Numbered from the stretch's first letter, positions 37,064 to 49,048 are shown. The stretch: DNA of 64,000 nucleotides from Rutidosis leptorrhynchoides (GCF_046630445.1 NC_092333.1:6630501-6694500); one strand, 5' to 3'. Translations and numbers: made by a program. Notes: generated by a model not told the origin, from the sequence alone.

Positions 37064-39542
37064 ATTTATATTTAATATTTATTATTATTTATTATATATA
37101 TAAGAAAATATTTATATTTATATACATAATAATTGATAAAATCATTAATGCTTTCATAAATGATTGACGGATGAAACTCGTTATGCTTGACCCATTTGAC
37201 CCATTCACAAAAACCATTAGACCCGTCTCTATTTATTTAACTTTAGGATTTGATACCCATTTGACCCGTTCTTTTATATTTCGTATAAGATCCAATAGGT
37301 TGAAGAAAAACTCATTGGACCTTTTTTAAGTTTTAGTTTACATTGTGGGGCATAATTTTTTTAAAGACCCAGTTGACCCAAATTTGAGAGAATGGGTCTC
37401 AATTGCCAGGTATAAACGTACATGAATTTTGATGAATGGACGAGGTACATGAAAAGATCAATTACCAGTAACAGTCTCAAGTTCTCTTCCTGGAATATTG
37501 TGAACCTCGTCAAAAAGTGCTTCAACTCTTTCATCAATTCGAAGATCTTGTAGACATTCTTGATCATTACTTGTTTCTGCAGAAACAGCCAACGCATCTT
37601 CACATACCAAATTTCTAATTGAAGCAAACTCACCCACATCCACTATCAAATTTCCAGGAGCTTCAGGGGGACTAACCAACTCGGTAACAGAGTCAAGAAA
37701 GCTGCAAGGTAGATTAGGTGTCGCTACTGGAGAAACTGCGTTTTCAACAGTTACCCATCTTTGACTGTCCAAGTGTTTGATCAAGTGGTCTGAGACAAGA
37801 GCACCCCCTTCCACAAGTATCTTCAGATCACATAGTTTAGACGGTCCCTGTTCTACACCAAGATGGTCCAAGTAATACCATTTTCCAGAAGTTGTAACTG
37901 ATGTCTCCGCCTCGGGAACATGCGGTGGGGTATCACATATATCCATGTCTTCTTCCATAGAAAGAAGGTCCTCGCCAACTCCATTAAACTCCTGAGCTGG
38001 CTTTTCGTCTTCTTTATGAGCATTATTCTCAGCAGATATAACACAGGTGACTAGAGTCCTTTTCATTTCAGATTCTTTAACCGCAATTTGTGGGTCCCTT
38101 AGATTCACTTTCTCTTCTTGGCTTTGACTATCATAATGACTCATCCGTTTTTCAGCCAAACCGGTTTTCTGGTAATTACTTGCCCTATCACGATTGTGAG
38201 GAGAACATTCCGGGATATTTGGAGTTCGCTCCCTAAGATCATTATTACCACGGGCTTGCTCACGTGGGGATCGTTCCGAATAGCTCGAACTTCGAGTTCT
38301 GTAATCATGATAACCTTTTCGACCATAAGGGGACTTATCACGGGGAGCTGGGCTCCTGTGGTCATAATCACGGTTATCGTACTGGCGGGCCCGGTCACGT
38401 GGTCCCCGGTCAGGATGATGTGGACTACTATTTTTATGCTTGTCATAAGACGGCCTAGAAGACAGTGGAGATTCACAGTTTCTAGACCTTTCTGATGAAA
38501 TATTCCAAGTATATGACGAATTCTTGTAAGAGTGATCCGTGTTGTATGCAGCCCGGCTGCCATCCTTAGAAATTTTCCTGCTTTTATACGGTGTGTAATC
38601 ATTAACCTCACCATGGTATTTTCTGTCGCTGCTATTCGTATGAACGCTGTGTCGTTTCAAACGGTATCCTATAACATCATCCCTTTCGCCATTGTTAAAT
38701 TCTTCCTTTACCATCATCCCTTTTTCGTCTACTATTTTTGAACTAATCCTACGAGTTCTCTCTCTGTTGTTACTTTGCCACCTAGCAGACTTTTTCTTGA
38801 ACTGATACCCATTTTTTTCATCTAAATTCTTACCAGAAAACCGCTTTTTCGCTTTCCATACTTTCTTCTTCTTCCCAGAATCAGGTGGTCTCATTTTCGT
38901 ATAACCACCATTGTCTTCTCTACCGTGCCATCTGTTCGGAATAAATTCACCTTTCTCCCCTTCATCTTTACCTCCAGAATTCTCAAATTTCCATCTCCAA
39001 TTTGAATATTCACCACCTTTTCGCCATTTTCCAGAAACAAACTTACCTTTCTCAACATCCCTGCTTCTCCACCTATCCATCACAGACTCGCCCCTCTCAA
39101 ATTCGCTCTTAATTTCAGACCTTTTCGGTTTATTAACAACGCGATCGTCATCATTCTCCCAGCAGCCCAATTCACCTTCTTCTACTTCATCCTTGTGATT
39201 ACTGTGCCCATTCCCATAGCCTCTATCATATCCATCTCTATCATCTACATAATACTCACCGCTTAAACTATCGTTATCGTTAACATTACACGGTTTTTCG
39301 CAGGTTTTAAAAGGAAGCTTTTTTCTTCTAACAAACTTCTTCATCTTCATATTATCTTCTTTAACTTTGAAATTAAATTTAGCTTTTTCACTGGTTTTTA
39401 AAGGAAGCTTTTCTCTTCTAACAAACTTCTTCATCTTCACATTATCTTCTGTAACTTTAATATTAAATTTACTACCATCACTACCGCTGCAAAATGTGTC
39501 GAATCGCAGGGAATGCACACATGCAACACCTCCATCTCCCAT
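23700..39542 (-). CDS. ATXR3: ATXR3/SDG2-type histone H3K4 methyltransferase
   Basis: I place 19 coding exons: 37466-39542, 36634-36690, 34689-35816, 34212-34540, 33626-34132, 33441-33541, 32321-33347, 32057-32128, 31861-31971, 31666-31766, 31420-31519, 31217-31312, 25763-25930, 25407-25532, 25248-25301, 24901-25148, 24377-24485, 23992-24294, 23700-23876. All junctions are GT-AG and in phase: 6891 nt, 2296 residues, close to Arabidopsis ATXR3. The N-terminus MGDGGVAC and the Arg/Ser/Asp-rich region match the family. There are two GYF-like segments (GKWYYLDHLGVEQGP; GDWYYLDGAGHERGP), an F-box/LRR-like region (exons 4-5), and a SET domain from about residue 1743 with SRICHSCRPNC (about 1824-1834) and GEEVTFDY. 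Post-SET CLCGSQVC (1880-1887) binds zinc, and the plant-specific C-terminal domain ends ...YQAMGDR. In Arabidopsis this is the main H3K4 trimethylase, needed for sporophyte and gametophyte development. Intron 12 (5.3 kb) holds a Copia element. Confidence 0.95.
24851..24888. repeat. 38-base G homopolymer in ATXR3 intron 16
   Basis: 38 consecutive G on the + strand (C in the pre-mRNA), starting 11 bases inside the intron after the donor at 24899-24900. Either a real hypermutable tract or a sequencing artefact. Confidence 0.9.
25973..26347 (-). repeat. 3' LTR of the Copia element
   Basis: 375 bp, reading TGTTGGACC... to ...TTCA on the - strand; near-perfect partner of 30746-31120. It contains the short internal repeat 'aagtctaga' several times. 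Confidence 0.93.
26381..30634 (-). other. gag-pol region of the Copia element
   Basis: Visible parts in order: a UBN2/DUF4219-type gag (MGDIINTSDA...YPIWSLRIK), a CCHC zinc knuckle (CFRCDAFGHFSSDC), an aspartic protease (LDTGATNHM), an integrase with its HHCC zinc site and core, a reverse transcriptase with IYVDD, and an RNase H with SSCEAEFMA. Typical of plant Copia elements; I lean to the Ivana/Oryco or Tork lineage without certainty. About one break, otherwise looks whole. A fossil or near-fossil copy. Confidence 0.9.
30746..31120 (-). repeat. 5' LTR of the Copia element
   Basis: 375 bp; followed on the - strand by a two-base spacer and the primer-binding site TGGTATCAGAGCT (30731-30743). 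Confidence 0.93.
36783..37400. repeat. ACGGGTCAAA-type repeats and (ATT)n in ATXR3 intron 1
   Basis: Many copies of 'acgggtca' or 'gggtcaaa' at 36783-36970 and the complementary 'gacccatttgaccc' at about 37195-37265 frame an AT-rich middle with an (ATT)n tract (about 37026-37062). The inverted layout suggests a small DNA transposon, but exact termini are unclear. Confidence 0.5.
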
Positions 39543-39557
39543 GGAAATACAACACTC

Positions 39558-39626
39558 TTAATACAACACCTCTGCTGCAAAATGTCTGTAGCTTTTTTCC
39601 TCTTCACCAGGACTCTTGATGCTCAT
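39558..39626 (-). CDS. Upstream ORF in the ATXR3 5' leader
   Basis: ATG at 39624-39626, 22 codons (MSIKSPGEEEKSYRHFAAEV and two more), stop 15 bases before the main start. It lies in the second leader exon (39543-39634, acceptor TTTTAG). It could lower translation of the main frame. Whether the peptide is conserved is unknown. Confidence 0.4.
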   Translation of the reverse strand: MSIKSPGEEEKSYRHFAAEVLY

Positions 39627-39634
39627 ACTTTAAC

Positions 39635-39905
39635 CTAAAATCTTCAATCAAACAAAAACGAGCAAAACAAACAGTACTTAATCAAAGCATAAATGTAAGG
39701 TTTTGATAAAACAAAACTTACAGGTATACATATAGACACATATATGTATATGTATACATGTACATACACATACCGAGTAACGAAATTGAAAAGATAAGAG
39801 TGAAAGTAAGTGAAAATTAAAAACCCTAGAAGTTGAAAACGGAACTTACGAAAGGAATCGAATCAAGTGAAAGGCTGGATCGGAACGAAAACGAATTCTT
39901 TCTTC
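39635..39905 (-). other. ATXR3 5' UTR intron and first leader exon
   Basis: A good donor (CGTAAGT, exon edge 39850) and the acceptor at 39635-39636 define a leader intron of 215 bp (39635-39849). The first exon should lie at 39850 to about 39905. An intron in the 5' UTR is common in chromatin genes. The transcription start cannot be fixed. Confidence 0.5.
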
Positions 39906-39991
39906 TATAGGTTTAATTTGAAATGGAAATGGAAATGGAAAAAGGAGTTAATTAAACAGGTCGATTAAAGCAAAGATTGTATACATGTATA

Positions 39992-40404
39992 CTAGTTTTG
40001 AGCCGATGCACGGCAGCTAAAAAAAGGGTTTTATATCGAACTACTGTTTTTCGATAACTATATATTGATAACAAAAACAAACATTACAAAAAGTGAGGTA
40101 AAAACTAACTTATATAGTTATGGTAAAAGTGAGATAAGTTTTTGTTTGACAAACTCTTCAGTATATACGTTCTTTTTTTAATCTATATATTCAATATTTA
40201 TATTTATTTATTTTATTTGATTTATTTTATTAATCCTATTTTCAGTTAATGTTTTCTATTTATTTATTTGTTAATTATAGATTAATTGTAATTAGAAAAT
40301 TTGAGAAATTGACATGTGTAAAATCCACTTGTCATCATTCCCTATAATTACTCTCATGTTGACAACTATGCTTTAACAAACTCTTTTTTATATAAGTATA
40401 TAGA
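39992..40404 (-). mobile_element. Short non-autonomous Helitron
   Basis: On the - strand it starts A|TCTATATACTTATATAAA and ends CTAG|T. A GC hairpin (GCCGTGCATCGGC) lies 7 bases before CTAG, with no inverted repeats or target duplication, as Helitrons show. 413 bp, no coding capacity. Confidence 0.6.
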
Positions 40405-40509
40405 TGTTATATTATTATATATGTATATGTATATGTATATGTTATATTATTATATATGTGTGTATATATAACTGTAAAAGAATCTGTAATATTTGTTTTT
40501 TTTTAGAAA

Positions 40510-41530
40510 CTAGATTCGGAAGCCCGCGCATTGCTGCGGTTCTCAATATTTTCGTCATAACGTTTTTGCAAATGGTACTTTGAATTAGATTTAGCGTTGA
40601 TTATTTATTCATTTATCCCCACTATAAATTTATAGACATTTATTTTTATTATTATGTTTTTGAGAAAAAAATATATGAAAAATGAAAGGATAAATAAGAA
40701 GTAAAAGGGACAAAAATAAGGTTTCCCCTTTATTCCTTTATTTATACTCCGTAATACTGCAGTATTTTTTCGATTAAAAAAAGTTGGAAGATGCAACAGC
40801 CCCTTTACTACTCTACTCTGTATTTGGTAGCCACATGATTTGGTCAATAATTATTTTACTACTCTGTCTTACCCCTTTACTCTCTCAGTCTCTCATCTCT
40901 TTTTTTTCTTTCCACCTACTACTATTTCACATTCTCATCTTCTTTCCTTAACTCCATCGTAACCACAACCGTCACCGTAACCACAATCGTCAAAACATCT
41001 CGGTACCACCATCGCATGCATTTCTTTCTATGGACATCTACCCAATATCGCTGCCCTCAAATTCTTGCCCGATATATATATCTGATTGTCTTTCAGATCT
41101 GAGTTTTTCACCAGATCTGGGTTTTTTTATGTTGCCTGAAAATAAGTATACGGCGACTGTCCTCACCACCATCCGCCATCATCATCGTCAACACCATCTG
41201 TCATCATCATCCTCATCACCATTGGGTTTTCCGTAAAAAGAGTCATGATTGAGAAATGCCGGAAATCGGCGAGCACCTGGGTTGAACCGATGATGATGAT
41301 GATGATCGTGATTTTGTATTTTTGGTTCGTGGATTGTGCTGAAGAAACTTCAGGAAGGTTACAGATGTAGATGTATTAAAAAAAACGATTGCTACAGTAA
41401 ACAGTTTGCTACAGTATAACAGTTAAAAAAGTTGACGTGACGAGTGAGGAGTGGGTAAAATGTGTGGGACCCATTACGCAAATTAGTATATTGTATAGTG
41501 AAATGGAATTGTTTTGATGAGAGTTTAAAG
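40510..41530 (-). mobile_element. Helitron-like element, 5' end uncertain
   Basis: The - strand 3' end has the hairpin CCGCAGCAATGCGCGGG shortly before CTAG|T at 40510. The 5' end is not clear; composition and 'tgctacagta' motifs suggest it reaches about 41530. The 68-codon frame at 41030-41236 (His/Ser-rich) is not recognised and probably not real. Confidence 0.45.
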
Positions 41531-43994
41531 AGGTGTGGGAGACGAACACAAAAAGCTTTTTTTTTTTTTATCTTTTCGTGAAAAGAAAAGTTGTTTTTTT
41601 CCGGTGGTTCCCATCTTGTTTAGTAAAAACAAAATGATAATGACAATTTTTAGAATTGTCATTAAAAAACTAAAACATGCAATAAATAATTTATCTTGTT
41701 CATTTGTTTGTCTAGATTTTTTTAGCGCCTTTGAATTCATGGTTTGTTGTGAGCTTGTTATATTTATTTTATGTTAGGTTTTAAGGTCTGTATAATCAGA
41801 CACTTAAAGAATGTGGTAATAACTGCTAAATGGACATGGTTTACTTGTAAGCTTAATTACATTAACATGTTTAAGCAAAAAAGACTCTTTACATAAATGA
41901 CCATCTTAAATCTTTCATAATAAAACACTATAATATTGACACATTAGAAACCCTTTTAAAAGCTTTTATATCTCATCAGTCTAGCTAACGAAGTCATATA
42001 AATTGATGCCCACTACACATGCAGTGCTGATACTCATAATGCATAAGCAATTAACTAAAATTTGCTCACATACGATAATTTATCGTTTGACCATTTCATT
42101 CTTTCTTTTAATGACTAACGACCAACCTTTTAGTAAAAAAGTAAGCTCTTAAGTAACTCACAGATAATTTATCTATCATGAGAAAAAGAAACTATAATAA
42201 TTGTACTTTTTCTTCTGTGGGGCAAACGGAGACTATTTTTAGCTATACTTGGTTAACGATAAGAAATATTTTTCATAATTGTATAAATGTATTGTAGGGA
42301 CCGGCAACTTAAATTTCATTTTCGACTGTAACCGTCGAGTCGATGTTCCCAAATTGACTTGCAGCGGCTAATTTCGACTGGATTTAAGCTAAAGAGTTAT
42401 GTCACATGTCACTAATTAACTGGTTATGTTGGGTTTTTGTGTATATTCGGTGATGGAGATATGTAGTATGAAAAATTAACTTAGTACGAAAAATTAAGTA
42501 ACTTAGTACGAAAAATTAAGTAATTTACATTGGATGAAAAACACCAACCAACCTAAAATGAATTTATATTTATATTTATTTTTATTGTTTATTATATAAT
42601 ACTACTTCATAATATATATCATATATTATATATTATATATATGAACTGTTTCAATGACAACAAAAAGTATTGTCATTAAAAAATTATGACATGTATAATA
42701 ACCATTCAAATTATATTATATAAATGATAAATGACTTTCATTAAAGACAACCATAAATTTTCCATTAATTTTTTTTGTCGTATACTTATATTAATTAGAT
42801 TTATCACAATATATTTATATTTATGATATTTATTTATCTAAAAGTATATAATTCTCTTAATTTGGGCCGTTATTATTATATGCTAGGATTAGTCCAAGCC
42901 CAAAACAAGTACTTCCCAGATTTATGCGCACGTGGCCCGCACTAGGTGAGTTTTAAAAGGCCATCGGCTACCTGAAGGACCAATTACATTACATTTAGTA
43001 GAGTAATAAAAAAAATTAGAAGGAAAAAAGAAGAAAGAAATAAATTTAAGTAAACTGTAATTATTGAATAAGAAACAAATAAAAGGATAAAACTCGTAGA
43101 TTGTATCTTGGAGTACATTTTCGTGTAGTTGAGAGTTATAAATACTGTGTTTATATTTGTTTAACATGATAATTATGATTTTTAAAAGGATATTTCATCT
43201 ATGACGTCTTTTAAACTATTGCTGAAATTATACGTGTTATGGGACCCTTAATAATTAATAATTAGTTTTTATACTAGATTGGATAATTGGGTAGTCAATT
43301 TTATTTTTTTTAATTTTTTTAACATCATTACGTGATTATCCAGTGAGACTAAAGCGTTCATCTCCCATAGTTGCATAATCCTAATCATTTTCTAATTTGA
43401 GACTCTCAATATTGGTAATGAAATAATGACAATTAACTTTTCATTAATGAACGGTGTAAAAGAAGGACACCATATTCACCATTTGAGAGTATGCACAAGG
43501 AAAAACGCATCAGATACACACTCTTCACTTCTGCATTTTCAGGCAAGCTTCGTCTTCGGCAGTACTACTGTTTTGGCCGTTGTACTCTAAAAAATAGATG
43601 ACATGTAGAAGACGAATCTATTTTAAGGGAATCGTGTTAAACACGAGCCTCAACAAATTACATGGTAATATCCTTTTGTTAATATATCTTTATGTTATCG
43701 GTTACTTTATGTTGGGTAAAGTATGTGTATGTTTATTATTTAATCAAAAATTTTATTTATGCAGGTTGTATGATTTTTACTTTTACTTTACAATAATTCT
43801 CGTGTTTAAACTCACTAATAATATATATTTGAGTGTCACGGAATAGGGTCGGGACTGTCATAAAATAAATTGGTAAAGCAACAAAAAGATCTTAATTATT
43901 TACCCGTTTATCATCTTTTAGTTTACATTTAAATAATATTCACCTATTAAATAATTTCGTTCAAGCCCTGTATATTGACCACGTAAACTCTAAT
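41531..43994. other. AT-rich intergenic stretch
   Basis: No gene recognised on either strand. A short direct repeat 'ttagtacgaaaaattaagta' occurs at about 42481 and 42502. Other content is A/T-rich filler with short random frames. Confidence 0.5.
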
Positions 43995-45195
43995 TAGGGA
44001 TGGCGATTAACATTCGATTCGCTTGATATTCATTCAATCCACCAACATAAGATATGGATGACTTGACATCCGATATAATGGATATGAATTTGGATGGGAT
44101 GATTTGGGGATCAGATATGAATGACAATTTGCAATTGAATGATTCACTCGTTTTCACCTGAAATAATTAAACATATACGTATATCATTAGAATATGTGTA
44201 AGTTATATAGTGTTATTTTATCAAATATATTTATCTTTCTTTTTTATTTTCTCCAAAATAGTCATCTTTTCAATGAATAATGTTACTATAGTTAATGTCA
44301 AATGTTTGAATCCTCTAGTTAAGATAACACTTTAATTTGTATTAATTATATAATTCTACTATAATTAATGCCAAACGTCTGTGTATACGACATGCAACTT
44401 TCGTATTATAAATGTGATCCTATGTGACCAACAAAGTGAACAACGTGAATGCCGACACTTTTGAAAACATGATAAGCTATCTACTGGCTTTTGATGGTAC
44501 TTATTAGTAAGAAATTAGTAATAAATATGACTTTCGATTGTATAAAATATTAACAAACATGACTTTTGATCATGAAAAGGAACACACTATTTTTATTCTA
44601 TAAAGTTATATAAAGTGATATGGATATGAATGATATCTATTTAACTTATTGTAGGACCGTGTAAACAGGATTAAACGACCTAATCAACTATATCAAGTGC
44701 GGAAAATCTCGATATAGGGTTTTATACTCAAAACACACAAATATACTTTGATCTTTAGATATAGAACGACTTTAGGGTGTTAAAGATCGACCTAGATGAA
44801 TGCTAGATGACCAGAGAATCGGTTTAGACGTTTTAGTGCGGCTAGGTTCGTTAACCTAATCATGAAACCGAAGTTCTCTATATATATACACAGCGTGTGC
44901 AACCGTACGGTTGCACCCCTGCAACCGTCCGGTTGCACTATGTATCCGTACGGATGCATACTGCATCCGCACGGTTGCATTCTAGAGGTTAATATTAAAC
45001 GTTTACGCATTCCAACTTGATCGCAATGAACCTGGGGACTATAATGCACCAACACTTATTAATGTGACGAATATATATGGATGAATTAATTAAAATTAAA
45101 TAGATGTAAATATAAATTTAAAAATATTATGTGAATATAAATATAAATATGATATTATCGATCCATATTCAATTCATTGTCAAACCCGACCCCTG
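43995..45195. mobile_element. Decayed hAT-like element, interrupted by a solo LTR
   Basis: The left end TAGGGATGGCGATTAAC matches the terminus of the MITE at 3579. The interior also has 'gatatggatg' words like that element. The right end is degraded near 45180-45195. It contains the solo LTR 44650-45054. Confidence 0.45.
44650..45054 (-). mobile_element. Solo LTR with four palindromes
   Basis: 405 bp, reading TGTTGGTGCATT... to ...CGGTCCTACA on the - strand, flanked by the 5-bp duplication cttat (44645-44649 and 45055-45059). No internal region, so the result of LTR-LTR recombination. It contains four related inverted repeats of about 16 bp at 44897-44978. Confidence 0.85.
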
Positions 45196-46256
45196 CGATT
45201 TTCCACCATGATAATACATGTTTCATTCATAGTCTAGACATGAATTGTAACATAAAAATAAAACATAAAATATAGTGATTATTGGGAATTTAAATCACTT
45301 GTAAGCTTCAATATTCCAATTTCTCTACCTCATAAAATAAAAAGATTACAAAGTAATACAATAATTCAAGCTGTTCATAATATTAATATTAATTAAAATT
45401 ATATTTCACATTAATTTTTAATTAATATACAAAGGTAAATATAAACCCCAAAGGTGAATCAATAACCATAACCAAATCATCGTCAAAATACGAAAGGTGT
45501 TGGAGAGAATGCTTGAAATGCCATTGGATAGCCAAATTTTCTGCAATTAGGCAACACATAAATAATTGTGATTTGTGATGCATAAAAAAGAAAATTTCTT
45601 CAAATGAACAAACAAAGGGAATTTTATTTACACACATTGAATTTTGATATTATATTGACTTTTCTAACGATCCTTGAATCTCTCATTAAGATATACAAAA
45701 ATCAACCTTGAAGGTACTCATTATTTATTTAATTTGAATGATGATTTCAGAGTTAACGATAGTTTTAAAAAATCTATAAAATTTATATTGGTTCTTTAAA
45801 ATAATACACCGTATTAATTAAACAGCAAAAAAAAAAAAAAAAAAAACACAAAACGGGCTTTTGATCTGAATCTCCAATTTGTATTCTTTGACTTGATAAT
45901 AATAGTGATATAAAAGAGTATTACGTAGTAGTAAATAGTAGTAGTCCTTTCATCTCAAAATAACTCTTTAGTTTTAATTTTTGAAAGTTTTTATTTTTTA
46001 TCATTGATTATAAATATTTTTGTTTGTGTTATATAATATTTGATACATTTTTAAAAAATGCACATGATTTTTAACATTTTGATTGGTATAACTTTCACTT
46101 TCAATATATATATTATATTACACAAATAAAAATTATTAAAGTTAAATATGAAAATTGACTTTCAAAAATCTAAATAAAACAGTTATTTAACTTCAAAATG
46201 AAACAATTATTTTGAAGAGGGAGATTACCAATAATAATAATAAGTACATTAACTAC
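45196..46256. other. AT-rich intergenic stretch
   Basis: No gene recognised. An A run lies at 45825-45846. The frame at 45422-45637 has no recognisable content. Confidence 0.5.
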
Positions 46257-46518
46257 CTGGAATTAAATGAACCATGAGAATCATATCGATTATTTCCCGC
46301 CACTTTACTTTTAACCAACGGCCTTTCATCCGATCTTAACCCACTCCTTAATTCACTAGTCTCTCTTCGAACATCCCTATCCTCTGCAATCGATGTAAGC
46401 ACTGGCCTCCAATATTTTCTAGCCTTACCTTGCCGCACACGCTTCCTACCACGATTAGGATTTTCGATCGCAACAGTCTCTTCCACAACAGGTGTAGAAC
46501 CAAAACAGTAACCGAGTT
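46257..46518 (-). pseudogene. Isolated exon-like ORF of unknown identity
   Basis: A 262-bp open stretch is bordered by an acceptor (TTTTCTAG) and a donor (CCAG|GTAGTT). Both edges are in phase 2, and the GC content is higher than around it. The product (LGYCFGSTPVVEET...RGRKRVRQGKARKYWRP...SGLRSDERPLVKS) is basic and not recognised. No partner exons were found within about 1 kb on either side. It could be one exon of a longer unrecognised gene, or a captured or relict exon. Confidence 0.35.
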
Positions 46519-48306
46519 CTAGAAAATAAGACTTCATGGATCAAACAATGTCTTTGCAACCCAGGTTCGGTTGCAGAGAGCGTATACAAAAAGTCAAGTA
46601 ATTCACAGTGATTACTAAATTTGTGTGGTTTTATAATAAAAAGAGAATAGTGTAACACGAGGCTTGCGTGACAAACGTGAAACAGACTAATTACCTTTTA
46701 TATTTGTTATAACTACTTGTTCCAGAGTTATAATTGTTATGCACAGGATAGACATGTTTTACATGGTTGTAAGTTATGCAGGATATTTTGTACATGGCGA
46801 AAGATTGAAAATCCTTTAAATCTATTTTATGGTCTTTTAAACTTAATAAAATAAATTCGGTATCCACTACGGACTTGTGGAGTATATGTTAGTAGTGTGT
46901 ATGACATAAGCGTTTGTGGTTGAAAGTTGCAAATGGAACGAATGTCTTTTTTTTTTTTTTTTTTTTTTTTTGTTTTTTTTGTTTTTTTTGTAAGTTTTTG
47001 ATACAAGAGTTGAAACTTGAAAGGAAGCTTATAGTTGTGAATTAAAATAAACTGAGACAAATATAAAATTTAAATTAACGCAATAATACTTTCTTAATAA
47101 TTTTTTTTTTTTTGTATGCTTTTTAATTCTTTAAGCTAGTTTGAAGAGCTTATATTGTAAAAAGCTAATTAATTATTTCTATAAACTCTACTTTTCATTA
47201 TCTACGAAGTAACAAACAAAATTTATGATTAACTCCTTTGTGCTACCTTACTAAACTTATGAGCTTAGAGTCATATAATATCTCGTAAGCTCATGTCAAC
47301 TGTCGTCCAAATACACCCTATATGTCCTAAAATATCTACTCCGTATTGTTTAGGACCACGAACCATTATCGACAAGGCATACACATTTCCGGTGACAATA
47401 TCTATTTGAGCTTTGGCACATGTATTGTCGACATCAAAATCAAAATTTCAAAATTAAGAATTATAAGACACCAATTAAATGTAGTGATATAATTCATGTA
47501 AATTTGACAGGGAAAGAAAGATACAGATCGATGTGCTTGTGGTGCATGCCATGCTACTGAGGGAAATGGTAAAGCATGCACACCACAAAAGGAAGCAGTA
47601 ATTAATATATAGGTCTCTATCTCAAGTCTTAATTTGGGTCGATATTTAATGGCTATCTATTTTCTCACATACTCGCACAAAGTTTCAATATATCAATATA
47701 ATTATCGAGATAAACTTAAATGAATGAATTTCATAGCATTCGAATTGAATTATAGTTTCATGGTAATCCATTGGGCATTTGGAGTTTGGACCAAGTGAAT
47801 GTTAAGTGTCCAAAATTTGGGCCTGGCTATATTTGATCATATACTTGGGCCTAATATCCGATTAATAAGCCCATACGCCCTAGGATAGTAGGATTATTAG
47901 TGAATAGATGTTTTCATCTAAAGGATCATGTGTAGGTTTTCGTCCCTATTTTTTTTTTTTTTTTTTAACAATAATGTTGGCATTGAATCTTCTCATTTGT
48001 CACCCACACACCCGTTAGGAAGAAACTCCTCGCATTTATCACGCACACTTACCGTATAGGTTCTGTTACAAACCTTATTACATATATGTTGAAATTGAGG
48101 ACTATTAACTAGTTTATACTACTTGTATCTCTTCAATCGATTTAGCTTTATTTTTTATTTTTTTGACAAAAAAAACGAAAATTTATAACAATTCTTTATC
48201 TCGGGAAGAGAGAAAGAAAACAAGATACAAATAGAAACAGAAAACAAATCCTAACAACAAAACCCAAGCAAACGCTAACTAAACCCGAGTCTCGTCGAAA
48301 ACTAAC
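46519..48306. other. AT-rich intergenic stretch
   Basis: No gene recognised. T runs at 46947-46971 and about 47100-47114. A short hairpin with arms 'ttgtggtg' and 'caccacaa' lies at 47538-47588. Confidence 0.5.
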
Positions 48307-48454
48307 TGTTAGACATATTAGTTAGGCTCAAGTCCAATATGTGGGCTTGGGTCCATTAGGTTTTAGATGTGATTTAGGGTTCGTGTACTCTATAAATATC
48401 GTCTACTATTATCAATAATATTCACGAGATTACATTCTCTTATATGGTATCAGA
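48307..48454 (+). mobile_element. Remnant of a short-LTR Copia-like element
   Basis: TGTTAGACATATTAG starts a stretch of about 137 bp containing a 'tataaata' box. It ends just before TGGTATCAGA (48445-48454), a tRNA-iMet primer site. The sequence beyond the primer site is not recognisable as gag. Old and broken. Confidence 0.5.
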
Positions 48455-49048
48455 AGTTCAGGTTAAATGTAAATTGTTCTAAAAAATATCATCCTCCTCC
48501 GATCACCAACTAATAATTAGTGATTCGGAGGGATCCCTCTCCATCAATATTCTTATTAATATCCTACCACGTCTCCATCAATTTTTTGTTTTATTATGTA
48601 TAATTTGCTCTTCACCTCTTACGCAACAAAAGAGTTATGCACCTACAAACATGCAACAAAAAAAAGGGGTTATGCACCTCCCCACTAAAAGAAACGGCCA
48701 ATCACGAGTCGATCTTCATAATCTTTTCTTCTTCTATTATCCTATCAACAAATGTTCTCTAGGGTTTGTCTATGTTCGTCCGCCGAAAAAAAATAATAAG
48801 TCAAACACCCCCTTCTTTTTCTCTGTTTCGAAACAAACCAAAATGAAAAATAGAAGTGTCTGAGTTTATTGTTATATTGACTTCGAAGGGAAGAAATAAA
48901 AAGGCAGCCGCATCTTTTTATGTTTTATTTTTTCTTATCATATTCTTTCGTGTTCTTATATTCCTTGTTATTTTTATTATTCTTTTATCGGCGTGGTGAT
49001 GAGCCGCCTAGTCTGACTAGATTCCAAACTCCGAAAAAAGAGGAATAC
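48455..49048. other. Intergenic stretch
   Basis: No gene recognised. A short duplicated motif 'gttatgcacct' occurs at about 48632 and 48670. Confidence 0.4.

Noticed and set aside
38118-38495. Long + strand and alternative-frame ORFs across ATXR3 exon 1
   Set aside because: Shadows of the Arg/Ser/Asp-rich coding sequence on the - strand.
41030-41236. Small His/Ser-rich ORF
   Set aside because: No signal, domain or splice context; low-complexity repeats of CATCAT type inside a probable Helitron.
44792-45055. 87-codon - strand ORF with repeated C-H-P-Y-G words
   Set aside because: It falls wholly within the solo LTR and reflects the palindrome cluster.
47538-47588. microRNA-like hairpin (arms ttgtggtg / caccacaa)
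   Set aside because: The stem is interrupted after eight pairs and too short for a plant miRNA precursor.
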